Source: Polyangiaceae bacterium (GTDB lineage Bacteria > Myxococcota_A > Polyangia > Polyangiales > Polyangiaceae). From it: DNA of 64,000 nucleotides. A program made the translations under genes and the position numbers. The DNA lies in assembly GCA_016719945.1 (NCBI GenBank), contig JADJYE010000003.1, positions 372,001 through 436,000 on the forward strand, read 5' to 3'. Of the stretch, positions 16,732 to 25,284 are shown in pieces. Under the pieces are notes generated by a model. That model was not told the DNA's origin, did not search any database, and saw nothing but the letters and a program-made list of their open reading frames with translations. The number at the start of each line of letters is the position of its first letter. Position 1 is the stretch's first letter.

Positions 16732-18219
16732 ATGCAGCTCCTGAAGCCTGGCGCGACCTTCGCGGCTGGCCGCTACGAGGTCGTGCGCATGATCAGCGCC
16801 GGCGGCATGGGCGTGGTGTACGAGGTCCTGCACAAGGACACGCGGCGCAAGCGGGCCCTCAAGGTGATGCTGCCGCAGGTCGCCCTCGACGACGATCTGC
16901 GGGCGCGCTTCACCCGCGAGGGGATCGTGACGGCGGGGATCGAGAGCGAGCACCTCGTGGAGGTGTTCGACATTGGCATCGACGAGGACACGCAGTCCCC
17001 CTTCCTCGTGATGGAGCTGCTCCGCGGGGAAGATCTCGGCGCCCGCCTCGAGCGCGGCGAGCGCACGCGCCCAGCGGAGCTGGTCTCGATCTTCGAGCAG
17101 GTCGCGCGCGCCCTCGACAAGACCCATGAAGCCGGGGTCATTCACCGGGATCTGAAGCCCGAGAACCTCTTCGTCACCCGCCGCGACGACGGCTCGCTGA
17201 AGATGCGCATCCTCGATTTCGGCATCGCCAAGCTGATGGAGGGGCGCGGCGCGAAGAAGAGCACGCGCAGCGTGGGGACGCCGCTGTACATGGCCCCCGA
17301 GCAGATGACCGGCGACGCCGAGGAGCTCGGGCCGGCCGCGGACGTCTACGCGCTCGGTCACATCGCCTTCACCCTGCTGGTCGGCAGCGCGTACTTCGAG
17401 CCAGAGGCGCGCACCGCCCCGAGCGCGCTCGGCCTGATGGCGAAGGTCTGCAGCGGCGCCGTCGATCCTGCGTCGAAGCGTGCCGCCGCCCTGGGGCTCG
17501 AGCTCTCGCCGAAGCTCGACGCGTGGTTCGCGAGGGCGACCGCGCTCCAGCCTGGCAAGCGCTATGCGACGGCCGGCGAGCTGTTCTCAGCCCTGCGCGA
17601 CGCGCTCGCGGGGGCGCCCGAGGAGCTGGCTCCTATCTCCGTCGCCTCGCGCCCGGCGGCGTTCGCGGAGACGCTACCGGTCGCCGCTGCGAGCCCGGCC
17701 GCCTCGACCTTCTCGAACGCCGCGGCGGCGAGGTCGGCGGCGGTGTCCCTGCCGCCCTCACTGCCGACGATCACTGACAGCGGCCCGACGCCCTCCACGC
17801 GAACCGTCGCGGAGACGCAGCAGAAGCCGAGGCGAGCGGTGGGGGTCTTCGTCGCGCTCGGCCTCGCCGGCGTCTCGGCGATCGCTGCAGTCGCCTACGT
17901 CGCGCGCTCGTCGGGAGGCGCAGGCGAGGGGAGTCGCACGGGGGCCGACCCCGGGGCCTCTGGGGTGGTCGGCGCAGCGCCCAGGCCGCCCGAGCCGCCG
18001 AACGTCACGCTCGCCTCACCGCCGACTGCTTCGAGTGCCGCCGGGGCTTCGTCGCAGCCCCCGCCTTCTGCGTCCGCCTCGACAGCGACCAGCACCTCCG
18101 CCGTCCCTCTCGGGATCGCTCCAGCAGGGAAAGGCCCCGTCACACCGCCGCGCACGGTGCCCACGGTCCCGCCTCCACCTCCAGGTGTGTCGACGGTGTG
18201 GGACGGCCCGCGGCGGTGA
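16732..18219 (+). CDS. Ser/Thr protein kinase with one transmembrane helix
   Basis: This 495-residue protein has a complete Hanks kinase domain: ISAGGMGVVYE loop, ALKVM with the invariant Lys, HRDLKPEN catalytic loop (~residue 138), DFGIAK (~162) and a YMAPEQM activation-segment end. A Ser/Ala/Pro-rich juxtamembrane stretch leads to a transmembrane helix (~372-392), and a Pro-rich tail follows outside. All catalytic residues are conserved, so it should be active. The next two genes, an exported TPR/PEGA protein and a Gly-rich lipoprotein, make a cassette with it. Confidence 0.9.
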   Translation: MQLLKPGATFAAGRYEVVRMISAGGMGVVYEVLHKDTRRKRALKVMLPQVALDDDLRARFTREGIVTAGIESEHLVEVFDIGIDEDTQSPFLVMELLRGEDLGARLERGERTRPAELVSIFEQVARALDKTHEAGVIHRDLKPENLFVTRRDDGSLKMRILDFGIAKLMEGRGAKKSTRSVGTPLYMAPEQMTGDAEELGPAADVYALGHIAFTLLVGSAYFEPEARTAPSALGLMAKVCSGAVDPASKRAAALGLELSPKLDAWFARATALQPGKRYATAGELFSALRDALAGAPEELAPISVASRPAAFAETLPVAAASPAASTFSNAAAARSAAVSLPPSLPTITDSGPTPSTRTVAETQQKPRRAVGVFVALGLAGVSAIAAVAYVARSSGGAGEGSRTGADPGASGVVGAAPRPPEPPNVTLASPPTASSAAGASSQPPPSASASTATSTSAVPLGIAPAGKGPVTPPRTVPTVPPPPPGVSTVWDGPRR

Positions 18220-18244
18220 TCGGCGGCCCGCCGCGAGGCGTTTT
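18209..18244 (+). terminator. Weak hairpin plus T-run after the kinase gene
   Basis: CGCGGCGG (18209-18216) can pair with CCGCCGCG (18228-18235), leaving an 11-base loop that contains the kinase stop codon. TTTT follows at 18241-18244. This may act as a partial terminator or attenuator between the kinase and the TPR/PEGA gene at 18262. GC-rich genomes produce such stems by chance, so confidence is low. Confidence 0.3.
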
Positions 18245-18261
18245 GGGTAGACTGCGCGCCC

Positions 18262-19305
18262 ATGTGGGGACGGTGGGCTCTCGGGGCCGTGTGGGGGTGT
18301 GCGTGCGTCTCGTTTGCTCTGTCGGGCAGCGCGCAGCCGCGTGATCTCGCCGGCGCCGAGAAGCTCTACGACGACGGCTCGAAGCTCGTGAAAGAGGGCG
18401 ACTGGGCCGGCGGCTGCGCGAAGCTCGAGCAGAGCTACGCCCTGGACCCCGCGCCAGGCACGCTCTTGAAGCTGGTCTCGTGTGCCGAGCACGACGGGAA
18501 GGTGGCCACGGCTTGGTCGCGTCTCAAGGACGCTCGGTCGCTCAACGCCGACACCAAGAGCGAGGCGCAACGCAAAGAGATGGAGTCGTTCATCGACGCG
18601 TCGATCGCGCGCCTGACGCCGCGCCTGCCCTTCGTCACCGTGCGCGTGAAGCCGGCGGTGACCGGGCTCGTGGTCATGCGGGACGGGCAAGCGTCGGTCG
18701 AGGGCGTCGAGCTGCCGCTCGATCCCGGGCGCCACGTGATCGAGGTCAGCGCGCCGGGCTACGCGGCGGTGCGCCGCGAGATCGAGGCGGTCGAAGGAAA
18801 GCGGTCGACCGTCGAGATCGAGCTCCTGCCCGAGGCGCCGGGGGCCAAGCCTGAGCTGCCCACGCCACCCCAGCCGTCGGGGCCTGTTCCACCTCGTCCG
18901 AGCGAGCCCTCGTCCTCACCGTCGGGTGGCCTGACGGGCCTGCAGGTCGCCGGCATCGTCCTGGGCGGCGTCGGCGTCGCGAGCCTCGGCGCCGCCATCG
19001 GCACCGGCGTCGCCGCGCTCGACAAGGAGTCGCAGCTGAATGAGCTCGGCTGCGAGCCCACCGCCAGCGGCACCCTGGGCTGCGGTCCGGCCGTCATCGG
19101 CCAAGCCGAGGCGCTCTCGTCCGAGGGTTCGACCCTCGCCCTCGCCAGCACGGTGACCACCTTCATCGGCGCCGGGCTCGCGGGCGGCGGCCTGCTCATG
19201 GCTCTGCTCGGGGGCGAACGCTCCTCCACCGAGGCGCGCGTGCCCGGGGTCCGAGTCGTCGGAGGGCCTGGCGACGCCGGCCTCGCGCTCTGGGGAGCCT
19301 TCTGA
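18262..19305 (+). CDS. Exported TPR-PEGA protein
   Basis: This 347-residue protein has a signal peptide (ending SGSAQ), a TPR-like helical region (AEKLYDDGSKLVKEGD..., LEQSYALDPAPGTLLKL) and a PEGA-type beta domain (PLDPGRHVIEVSAPGY). A Pro/Ser-rich linker and two C-terminal hydrophobic helices follow. It sits between a kinase and a lipoprotein and overlaps the lipoprotein start (TGATG). PEGA domains are surface-associated beta folds; I infer an envelope partner of the kinase. Confidence 0.75.
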   Translation: MWGRWALGAVWGCACVSFALSGSAQPRDLAGAEKLYDDGSKLVKEGDWAGGCAKLEQSYALDPAPGTLLKLVSCAEHDGKVATAWSRLKDARSLNADTKSEAQRKEMESFIDASIARLTPRLPFVTVRVKPAVTGLVVMRDGQASVEGVELPLDPGRHVIEVSAPGYAAVRREIEAVEGKRSTVEIELLPEAPGAKPELPTPPQPSGPVPPRPSEPSSSPSGGLTGLQVAGIVLGGVGVASLGAAIGTGVAALDKESQLNELGCEPTASGTLGCGPAVIGQAEALSSEGSTLALASTVTTFIGAGLAGGGLLMALLGGERSSTEARVPGVRVVGGPGDAGLALWGAF

Positions 19306-21041
19306 TGCGAAACATTGCAATGGTCGTCCTCGTGGGGCTCGGCGTCGCCGCCGGGTGCTCCTTCGTCACGGACTTCCCCGACATCGACCCTCTGCAGGGC
19401 GGCGGCGCTGCGGGAGGTGGCGCTGCCGGGGGTGGAGGCGGCGTCGCGGGCGGAGGCGGCGCCACGGGGGGCGGAGGCGGCGCGGAGGGCGGCGGCGCCG
19501 GCGAATGCCTGGAGGTGGCGTGCCAGAACTGTATCGCGGGCGCCGCGAGCTGCCCCAACGTCTCTGGCGCCTTCGTACTCCAGGGCGAGCCCTCCGTGCC
19601 GACGCCGAACGCCGACACCAGGCTCTATCTCACCGACGGCGTCGCCGTTGGTCCCAACGCTGCTCGCTTCATCGGCACCTTCGCGGGCGCGACGCTCGAG
19701 AGCGAGTCAGGCCTGCTGACCGCGGCGGGCGCTCCGCAGTCCGGGTTCATCGTGAATCAAGCCGGCGAGGCGCTCGGCGGCGCATCGGCCTGCCTCGACG
19801 GTGGAACGCCCTCCGGCGGGGAGGTGTTCTTCAATGGCCTCACCATGACCGGGAGCGGAGAGCGCGCCATCGTGGGCGCCTACGAAGGCGGGCGGATGGT
19901 GTTCTTCCCGACCACGCTCGCCTGTGGAACCACCAGCAATGGCTTCTCCGACGGCCCCGAGACGAGCGCCGATTCCTTCACTCCATTCATCGTCTGGCTC
20001 ACGGCACGGAATCACAGTGTCGATGGGACCTACGAGCCGGCCGCCGCGGGTCCTGCGCGTGGGCGAGACAACGGCTACCTGTCCGACGTCACCGGTGTGC
20101 CCGCGATCGACGACACCACCATCGCGGCGGTCGGCCTCGCGCGCGCGAACCCCTTCACCGCGATGCCCACGTTCCATCCGGAGGGGAACTACTACGTCAT
20201 CACGTCGAACAACCCCGGGAGCGGCCAGGTGGTCACCCTTCCGTTCCGAGAGTGCTCGAGTGACGGCTTCCTCGAGTTTCAGGGGCTCCTCTCGTCGATC
20301 GCCTTTGGGGACCCCGACGAGGTCTGGGTGGGAGGCACGGGCTGCGGCGTCACCGAGGGCTACACCGAGCAGCCGCGGAGCTTCCTCACCCGCTTCACCG
20401 TAGACGGCAACGACGACCTCGTGTCCCCCTCCACGCTCGAGGTCGGGGACGACGGCAATCCGATGAGCATCAGCGACATCGCGGTCGGCACGTTCAACCT
20501 CTTCGCTGCAGGCACCTACTCCGGGCAGCCCATGGCCACCCTCGCAGACGGCGTCACGCCCGTGCCGACAGGCTTCGGCGGGGACGGCTTCGTCATGTCC
20601 TTCGCGCGCGCCAGCTTCACCAACTTCGCGAACCCCGTCTGGTTCACTCAGATCGTCTCCGAGAGCGGGCCGGCCGCCATCGAGGCGCTCGTGCACGACA
20701 ACGGCCGCCTGTTCGTCACCGGGAGCCTGCCCGACGTTGGCGGCATCGGCGACGCGCAGGTGTGCTTCACGTCCGAGGCACTCCAGGGAGGACGAGCCTT
20801 CGTCGCCGAGCTCGACCCGGCCACCGGCGGCCTCGTCTGGCTCCAGATGGATGGCTTTCAGGTCCCGCAGCAGACGCTCGAGCCGGAGGTCTTCGCGCGC
20901 GGCGTCGCTGTCGTGCCCCAGACCGGCGGCCTGCTCGCGGCGACGCGAACCCACGGGCAGATGTTGCTCGGCTGCGACGACGACACCACGGACGACACGA
21001 ACCGCACCGAGGTCCACGTGCGCTGGCTCGACTTCCCCTGA
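19305..21041 (+). CDS. Large Gly-rich-linker lipoprotein, beta-propeller-like
   Basis: This 578-residue lipoprotein has the signal VGLGVAAGC, then a Gly/Ala-rich linker of about 40 residues. The mature region contains repeated strands of the type FIGTFAGATL, IVGAYEGGRM, WVGGTGCG, LFAAGTYSGQ and LFVTGSLPD, a spacing typical of multi-bladed propeller repeats (SBBP/delta-60-like). It has several Cys. It lies in an operon with the kinase and TPR/PEGA genes, with a 1-base TGATG overlap. I infer a cell-surface binding protein. Confidence 0.7.
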   Translation: MRNIAMVVLVGLGVAAGCSFVTDFPDIDPLQGGGAAGGGAAGGGGGVAGGGGATGGGGGAEGGGAGECLEVACQNCIAGAASCPNVSGAFVLQGEPSVPTPNADTRLYLTDGVAVGPNAARFIGTFAGATLESESGLLTAAGAPQSGFIVNQAGEALGGASACLDGGTPSGGEVFFNGLTMTGSGERAIVGAYEGGRMVFFPTTLACGTTSNGFSDGPETSADSFTPFIVWLTARNHSVDGTYEPAAAGPARGRDNGYLSDVTGVPAIDDTTIAAVGLARANPFTAMPTFHPEGNYYVITSNNPGSGQVVTLPFRECSSDGFLEFQGLLSSIAFGDPDEVWVGGTGCGVTEGYTEQPRSFLTRFTVDGNDDLVSPSTLEVGDDGNPMSISDIAVGTFNLFAAGTYSGQPMATLADGVTPVPTGFGGDGFVMSFARASFTNFANPVWFTQIVSESGPAAIEALVHDNGRLFVTGSLPDVGGIGDAQVCFTSEALQGGRAFVAELDPATGGLVWLQMDGFQVPQQTLEPEVFARGVAVVPQTGGLLAATRTHGQMLLGCDDDTTDDTNRTEVHVRWLDFP

Positions 21042-21132
21042 GCGTGCGCGGAGCCGTGCGACCGCATCGACGCGGGCAGGCCGCGCCCGCCTGCAAGGAC
21101 CCTGTCGAGCTGTAGCGGCTGGAGGCGCGTCG

Positions 21133-21984
21133 TCAGAGCGTGCCGGCGATCCCGAGGAAGCCGCCGCCCGGCAGCGGCCCGCCCACGATCTCGAGCCTCG
21201 CCGCGCTGGCTGGCTCGCCGCCACCGCTCGTCGCGCTCACCACGCCGACGATGACGGCGGCGACGAGTGACACCCCGCCGATGAGCAGCGCGACGTCACC
21301 GACCAGGAACTTCGTCTCGATCGACTCGACCGTCTCGTCGGTGCAGCGCGGCGCGCAGGTGTCCTTCGCGTCGGCCTTCTCGGCCACTCCGAGCCCGGCC
21401 ATCACGCCGAACAGGCCGATGCCCGCGACCCCTACCCCGCCGAGGACCCAGGTGGCGGGGTGAATCGCGCCCCCACCCGACGTCTCCTCCGGCTTGGGCT
21501 CCTGGGACGACGCCATCTTCCCGAGCGAGACCTCGACGCGCCGGCTCTTCTCTCCCTCCCGGACCACGACGCTCTTCTTCAATGGCTCGGAGTCGGGCGC
21601 GGTGAAGGTGAGCTCGTGCGGCCCCGGGTCGACAGGGACGGCCTTGCCGTCGATACGGGAGACGAAGGGCTTGCCGTCGAGGGTCACCTCGACGTCGGTC
21701 AGATCCTGGCCGCTCGCGTCGGTGACCACCAGCAGGAGCGACGGCATCGCCCCGTCGACCTCCGCGAGCCACGTCGTGCAGTCGACCTGGCTGGCCTTGG
21801 GACAGCTCGGGTCGGCGCAGACGAGCAGCTGCTCGCGCGCGGCGCCGAGCGCGCCCGAGGCGCGCAGCTCCTGAGCCTTCTCGTAGGACGCCACGCACTG
21901 CTTCTTGTCGACCGCCATGGCGCTCGAGGTGGAGGCCCCGACGACCATTGCGCAGGCGAGCGCGACGAGAGACCTCAGCCGCAC
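21133..21984 (-). CDS. Exported TPR-PEGA protein of the third kinase cassette
   Basis: This 283-residue protein starts at GTG 21984, which directly begins a signal peptide (VRLRSLVALACAMVV...SAMA); an in-frame extension upstream overlaps the kinase and is unlikely. A TPR-like unit with Cys pairs is followed by a PEGA-type beta domain (DVEVTLDGKPF, PVDPGPHELTF), then two membrane-spanning stretches near the C-terminus. It lies 19 bases downstream of the kinase gene, on the same strand. Confidence 0.75.
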   Translation of the reverse strand: MRLRSLVALACAMVVGASTSSAMAVDKKQCVASYEKAQELRASGALGAAREQLLVCADPSCPKASQVDCTTWLAEVDGAMPSLLLVVTDASGQDLTDVEVTLDGKPFVSRIDGKAVPVDPGPHELTFTAPDSEPLKKSVVVREGEKSRRVEVSLGKMASSQEPKPEETSGGGAIHPATWVLGGVGVAGIGLFGVMAGLGVAEKADAKDTCAPRCTDETVESIETKFLVGDVALLIGGVSLVAAVIVGVVSATSGGGEPASAARLEIVGGPLPGGGFLGIAGTL

Positions 21985-22003
21985 GAGCGCACCTCGACGG
22001 GCC

Positions 22004-23473
22004 TCATAGACACTCCGGCTTGAGCTTGCGAATGCCATTGACGACGACATAAGGAGGATTGCAGCCCGACTTCGTCGGGCGCTGGGGCGAGGGCGCCGTC
22101 TTGGCCGCCGCGCTCGAGCTGCCCGACGCCGCCGCGACCACCGAGCTGGCGCTCGGCGCTGCGGAGGGCTCGGGGACCGCGCTCACGACGGGGACGTCTT
22201 GCGCGAACGCAGCGGAGGTGGCGGCCGGCGCTGCGGACGCAGGGCGCTCCGAGCCTGCGGTGGAGGCGTCGCGCCCGCCCTGCAGGACGAGGACGAGGGC
22301 CAGCGCGCCAGCGCCGAGGCCGAGCGTCGCGACCGCGATGGCGATCGGCAGCGCGTGGCTTCGGCGCTGGGGCCCGGGGGGGTGGGTCGCCGCCAAGGAG
22401 ATGCTCGACACGCTGCTGTCCCCCGGGACGGGCGCCGGGGTCATGAGGGTCGGGTGGGTGTGGAGGACCTGCGTGGGCTCCGACGATGAAGCGACGACGG
22501 GCAGCGCGGACGACCGGCTCTCGATCTCCTGCACCATCAGGGCCCGACGTGACAGCGGCTCGCGCGCGACTTGCTCGACGAACGCCGCCACCTGGCGTGG
22601 GGTCTCGACGCCGAGCCTCTCCTCGAGGGCGACGGCCATGTCGAAGGCCGTCTGGAACCGCTGGTCGGCGCGACGCGCCAGGCCACACAGAACGACCTCG
22701 TCGACGCCCTCGGGGAGCGCCCCGGCGAGCTGGCTCGGGGGCGGCACGGGCTCGGTGAGCGCGCGCTGCAGGATCGCCGCGTCGTTCGGCCCATCGAACA
22801 GCCGCCGCCCGGTGAGCGCCTCCCAGAGGACGACCGAAGCGGCGTAGATGTCGGCGCGGCGGTCGATCTCGCCACCCGCGATCTGCTCGGGCGGCATGTA
22901 CGACAGCTTGCCCTTCACCTGCCCGTCACCCGTCGTCTGCACCCGCCCGGCGGCCTTCGCCACACCGAAGTCGAGCACGCGGGCGACGCCATCGAGGCCG
23001 ACGAGGACGTTCTGCGGCGAGACGTCTCGGTGGATCAGGCCGAGCGGCTCGCCGCGCTCGCTCCGCGCCTCGTGCGCCGCGTGCAGGCCGTACAGCACGT
23101 TCGTCATGATCGAGCCGACGATGCGCGGCGGGACGCGGGGGCCCCTGTCGCGGAGCGCGCGCAGGAGCCGTCCGAGGGACTCCCCCGCCACGTAGTCCAT
23201 CACCAAGAACAGCTCCCCTTCGAGCGAGACGACGTCCAGGGTGGGCACCACGTTCGGGTGCTGGATGCGCGCGGCGACCCGCGCCTCGTCCAGGAACATC
23301 GAGACGAAATCGGGATCCTTCGCGTACTGCGGGTGGAGCCGCTTGATGGCGACGGTGCGCGAGAACCCGACCGGCCCGAGCAGCCGGCCGAGGTGCACGG
23401 TGGCCATGCCTCCGGCGGCGATCTCGCCGAACATGGCGTATCGCCCTACGACGCGCACGCCCGGCCCCCGCAT
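22004..23473 (-). CDS. Membrane-anchored Ser/Thr protein kinase
   Basis: This 489-residue protein has the kinase motifs IAAGGMATVHLG, TVAIKRLHP, HRDVSPQN (~residue 147), DFGVAK (~167) and YMPPEQI, and a transmembrane helix at ~372-394 (ALPIAIAVATLGLGAGALAL). A Ser/Ala-rich tail ends in a basic CNPPYVVVNGIRKLKPE segment that would face the periplasm. Catalytic residues are intact. It is the first gene of a minus-strand pair with the TPR-PEGA protein. Its start codon lies 44 bases from the stop of the lipoprotein gene upstream. Confidence 0.9.
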   Translation of the reverse strand: MRGPGVRVVGRYAMFGEIAAGGMATVHLGRLLGPVGFSRTVAIKRLHPQYAKDPDFVSMFLDEARVAARIQHPNVVPTLDVVSLEGELFLVMDYVAGESLGRLLRALRDRGPRVPPRIVGSIMTNVLYGLHAAHEARSERGEPLGLIHRDVSPQNVLVGLDGVARVLDFGVAKAAGRVQTTGDGQVKGKLSYMPPEQIAGGEIDRRADIYAASVVLWEALTGRRLFDGPNDAAILQRALTEPVPPPSQLAGALPEGVDEVVLCGLARRADQRFQTAFDMAVALEERLGVETPRQVAAFVEQVAREPLSRRALMVQEIESRSSALPVVASSSEPTQVLHTHPTLMTPAPVPGDSSVSSISLAATHPPGPQRRSHALPIAIAVATLGLGAGALALVLVLQGGRDASTAGSERPASAAPAATSAAFAQDVPVVSAVPEPSAAPSASSVVAAASGSSSAAAKTAPSPQRPTKSGCNPPYVVVNGIRKLKPECL

Positions 23474-23517
23474 CGGGTCATCGTATCACCAGGGGCGTAC
23501 CCGCGGCAGCCGCGCGC

Positions 23518-24558
23518 TCACGGCTGGGCGTCGTCCTGGATCTGCAGCAGCCCCGCGTTGTGCTCGAGCTCTTCCTCGCTGAGGGCGCGCCCGTAGTAAG
23601 CGGCGTAGAAGATCGCGCCCTCGGGGGAGCGACCGCCGATGGCGCGGTTGCCCACGCCGAGCGAGCTCTGCGGCTCGAGCACCAGCGGGGCGCCCTGAGC
23701 CGGCTCGATCGCGTCGTTGAAGGAGTCGAGCGGGATGCGCACGCCGTTCAGGTAGAGCCTCGTCCGGTCCTCCACGGCGCTCGCGCTGGTGTCCACGACC
23801 GCGTGCAGCACGACCCGTCCGAGCCGGAACAGGTTCACCTGAAAGTACGAGGTGACGACCCGATCGGAGTAGCCAGTGCGGATCTCCACCCGGGTGGCGT
23901 CGGCCACCTCGGGCTCTCCCCTGACCCAGGAGAACGACGACGCCATCGTGAGCCCCGAGTCGACGCCACCGCCGATGTGCGCGAGGCGCGTGCCGAGGTA
24001 CGTCACCTGATCGATGTCAGCGACCACCTCGATGGTGCCCACGGTGGAGCCGTCGAGGTCGAAGACCTTCGTGCCCGCCACGGCCGCGAACGCGCCGTCG
24101 TCCTCGCCCGCCGCCGTCCACCTCAGACCCCGGTGGCCGACCTGCTCGGTGTATTGCATGACGCCGCCATAGGTGAGCGGCAGATCGAAGGGCTCGGGCG
24201 CCGCGTCGAGCAGCTCCGCGGGAGCCGTGCCCGAGGCCGCCTCGTCGATGAAATACCGCACGACGAGGTCGCAGCCATAGAGGGCTCCCGCCTGCACGGG
24301 ACCGCACGGATCGACTCCCCCGGTGCCGCCCTCACCGCCGAGGCCGCCAGCGCCGCCTCCCGCACCCCCGCTCGCGCCGCCCCCTCCGGCAGCGCCGCTA
24401 CCTCCAGCAGCGCCGCTACCTCCAGCAGCGCCGCCGCCTCCGCGACCCGACCGTAGCTCCTCGAGATCCTCGAGGAAGCTACAGCCCGACCCCAGCCCGA
24501 GGCAGAGCGAGGCCGCCGCGAGGACGCGGCCAGGAGGCCCAAGCAAGAGGCGAAGCAC
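23518..24558 (-). CDS. LamG/concanavalin-like lipoprotein
   Basis: This 346-residue lipoprotein has the lipobox LGLGSGC and a linker of about 45 residues built from GGSGAAGGSGAAGGGG repeats. The C-terminal domain has the spacing of a LamG/concanavalin A-like jelly roll: ALYGCDLVVRYF, the strand LRWTAAGEDDG, RTRLYLNGVRIP and AIFYAAYYGRALSEEE, which is the hallmark ending of LamG domains in surface proteins. It probably binds carbohydrate or protein at the cell surface. It lies upstream of the kinase on the same strand. Confidence 0.75.
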   Translation of the reverse strand: MLRLLLGPPGRVLAAASLCLGLGSGCSFLEDLEELRSGRGGGGAAGGSGAAGGSGAAGGGGASGGAGGGAGGLGGEGGTGGVDPCGPVQAGALYGCDLVVRYFIDEAASGTAPAELLDAAPEPFDLPLTYGGVMQYTEQVGHRGLRWTAAGEDDGAFAAVAGTKVFDLDGSTVGTIEVVADIDQVTYLGTRLAHIGGGVDSGLTMASSFSWVRGEPEVADATRVEIRTGYSDRVVTSYFQVNLFRLGRVVLHAVVDTSASAVEDRTRLYLNGVRIPLDSFNDAIEPAQGAPLVLEPQSSLGVGNRAIGGRSPEGAIFYAAYYGRALSEEELEHNAGLLQIQDDAQP

Positions 24559-24634
24559 CGCGGATCAGCGTACGGCCGAGGGGGTCGAGCTGTCGAGCAG
24601 GGGCTCGGGCAGGGTGCCTCGCCAACCATCCGCC

Positions 24635-24662
24635 TTGACGTAAGTAAGTAATCGCTTACTTT
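24635..24662 (+). promoter_or_regulatory. TetR operator and candidate promoter
   Basis: An inverted repeat AAGTAAG-taatcg-CTTACTT (24642-24661, perfect 7-bp arms) stands out as AT-rich in a GC-rich region. A TTGACG -35 hexamer (24635-24640) and a weak TACTTT -10 (24657-24662) flank or overlap it. The site lies 8 bases before the tetR GTG, so autorepression by the TetR protein is the simplest reading. Confidence 0.7.
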
Positions 24663-24669
24663 GTGACTC

Positions 24670-25284
24670 GTGGCCGAGCTTCGACGAACCTCCGAGCTTC
24701 GACAGGTCGAGCTGACCGACGCGGCGCTCCGCATCATCGCGAACCAGGGCATCACGGCGCTGACGACGAGGACCCTCGCCGCGGAGGTGGGGCTCAGCAG
24801 CGGCGCGATCTTTCGCCACTTCGCGTCGCTCGATGCGCTGCTCGAGGCGGTCGTCACGCGGGTCGAGGCCGTGCTCGAGTCGACCTATCCGCCTCCCTCC
24901 TTGCCGCCGCTCGAGCGCCTCAGCCAGTTCATCGAGGCGCGCAGCACCACGATCGGAGACCAGCTCGGGATCCTGCGGCTGGTCCTGTCGGACCAGTTCG
25001 TGCTCGCCCTGCCGAAGGGCGGCTCGGCGCGGCTCGCGGCCTGCGTCCAGCGCTCGCGACAGTTCATCGTCGAGTGCCTCCGGGAGGGGCAGGCGGCCAA
25101 GGTGGTGCGGGGTGACGTGGCCGCGGAGGCGCTCGCACCGATCGTGATGGGGACGATGCAGGTCCTCGCGCTCAACCGATCGCGCCAGCAGCCCGCCGAG
25201 TCGCGCGCCGTCCGGGCGACGCTGCTGTCGGTGCTCGCTGCCCCCGGCGAGGCGCCGGCAACCAAGAAGAAGAGGTCACGGTGA
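24670..25284 (+). CDS. TetR/AcrR family transcriptional regulator
   Basis: This 204-residue protein has an N-terminal TetR DNA-binding domain. The helix-turn-helix reads ITALTTRTLAAEVGLSSGAI followed by FRHFASLDAL (residues ~28-58), and a helical ligand-binding domain fills the rest. It starts with GTG 8 bases downstream of a perfect inverted repeat and is translationally coupled to the membrane-fusion protein gene (TGATG overlap). It probably represses the exporter operon 25284-28402 until a ligand, perhaps an exported compound, binds. The basic tail KKKRSR is unusual but minor. Confidence 0.9.
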   Translation: MAELRRTSELRQVELTDAALRIIANQGITALTTRTLAAEVGLSSGAIFRHFASLDALLEAVVTRVEAVLESTYPPPSLPPLERLSQFIEARSTTIGDQLGILRLVLSDQFVLALPKGGSARLAACVQRSRQFIVECLREGQAAKVVRGDVAAEALAPIVMGTMQVLALNRSRQQPAESRAVRATLLSVLAAPGEAPATKKKRSR

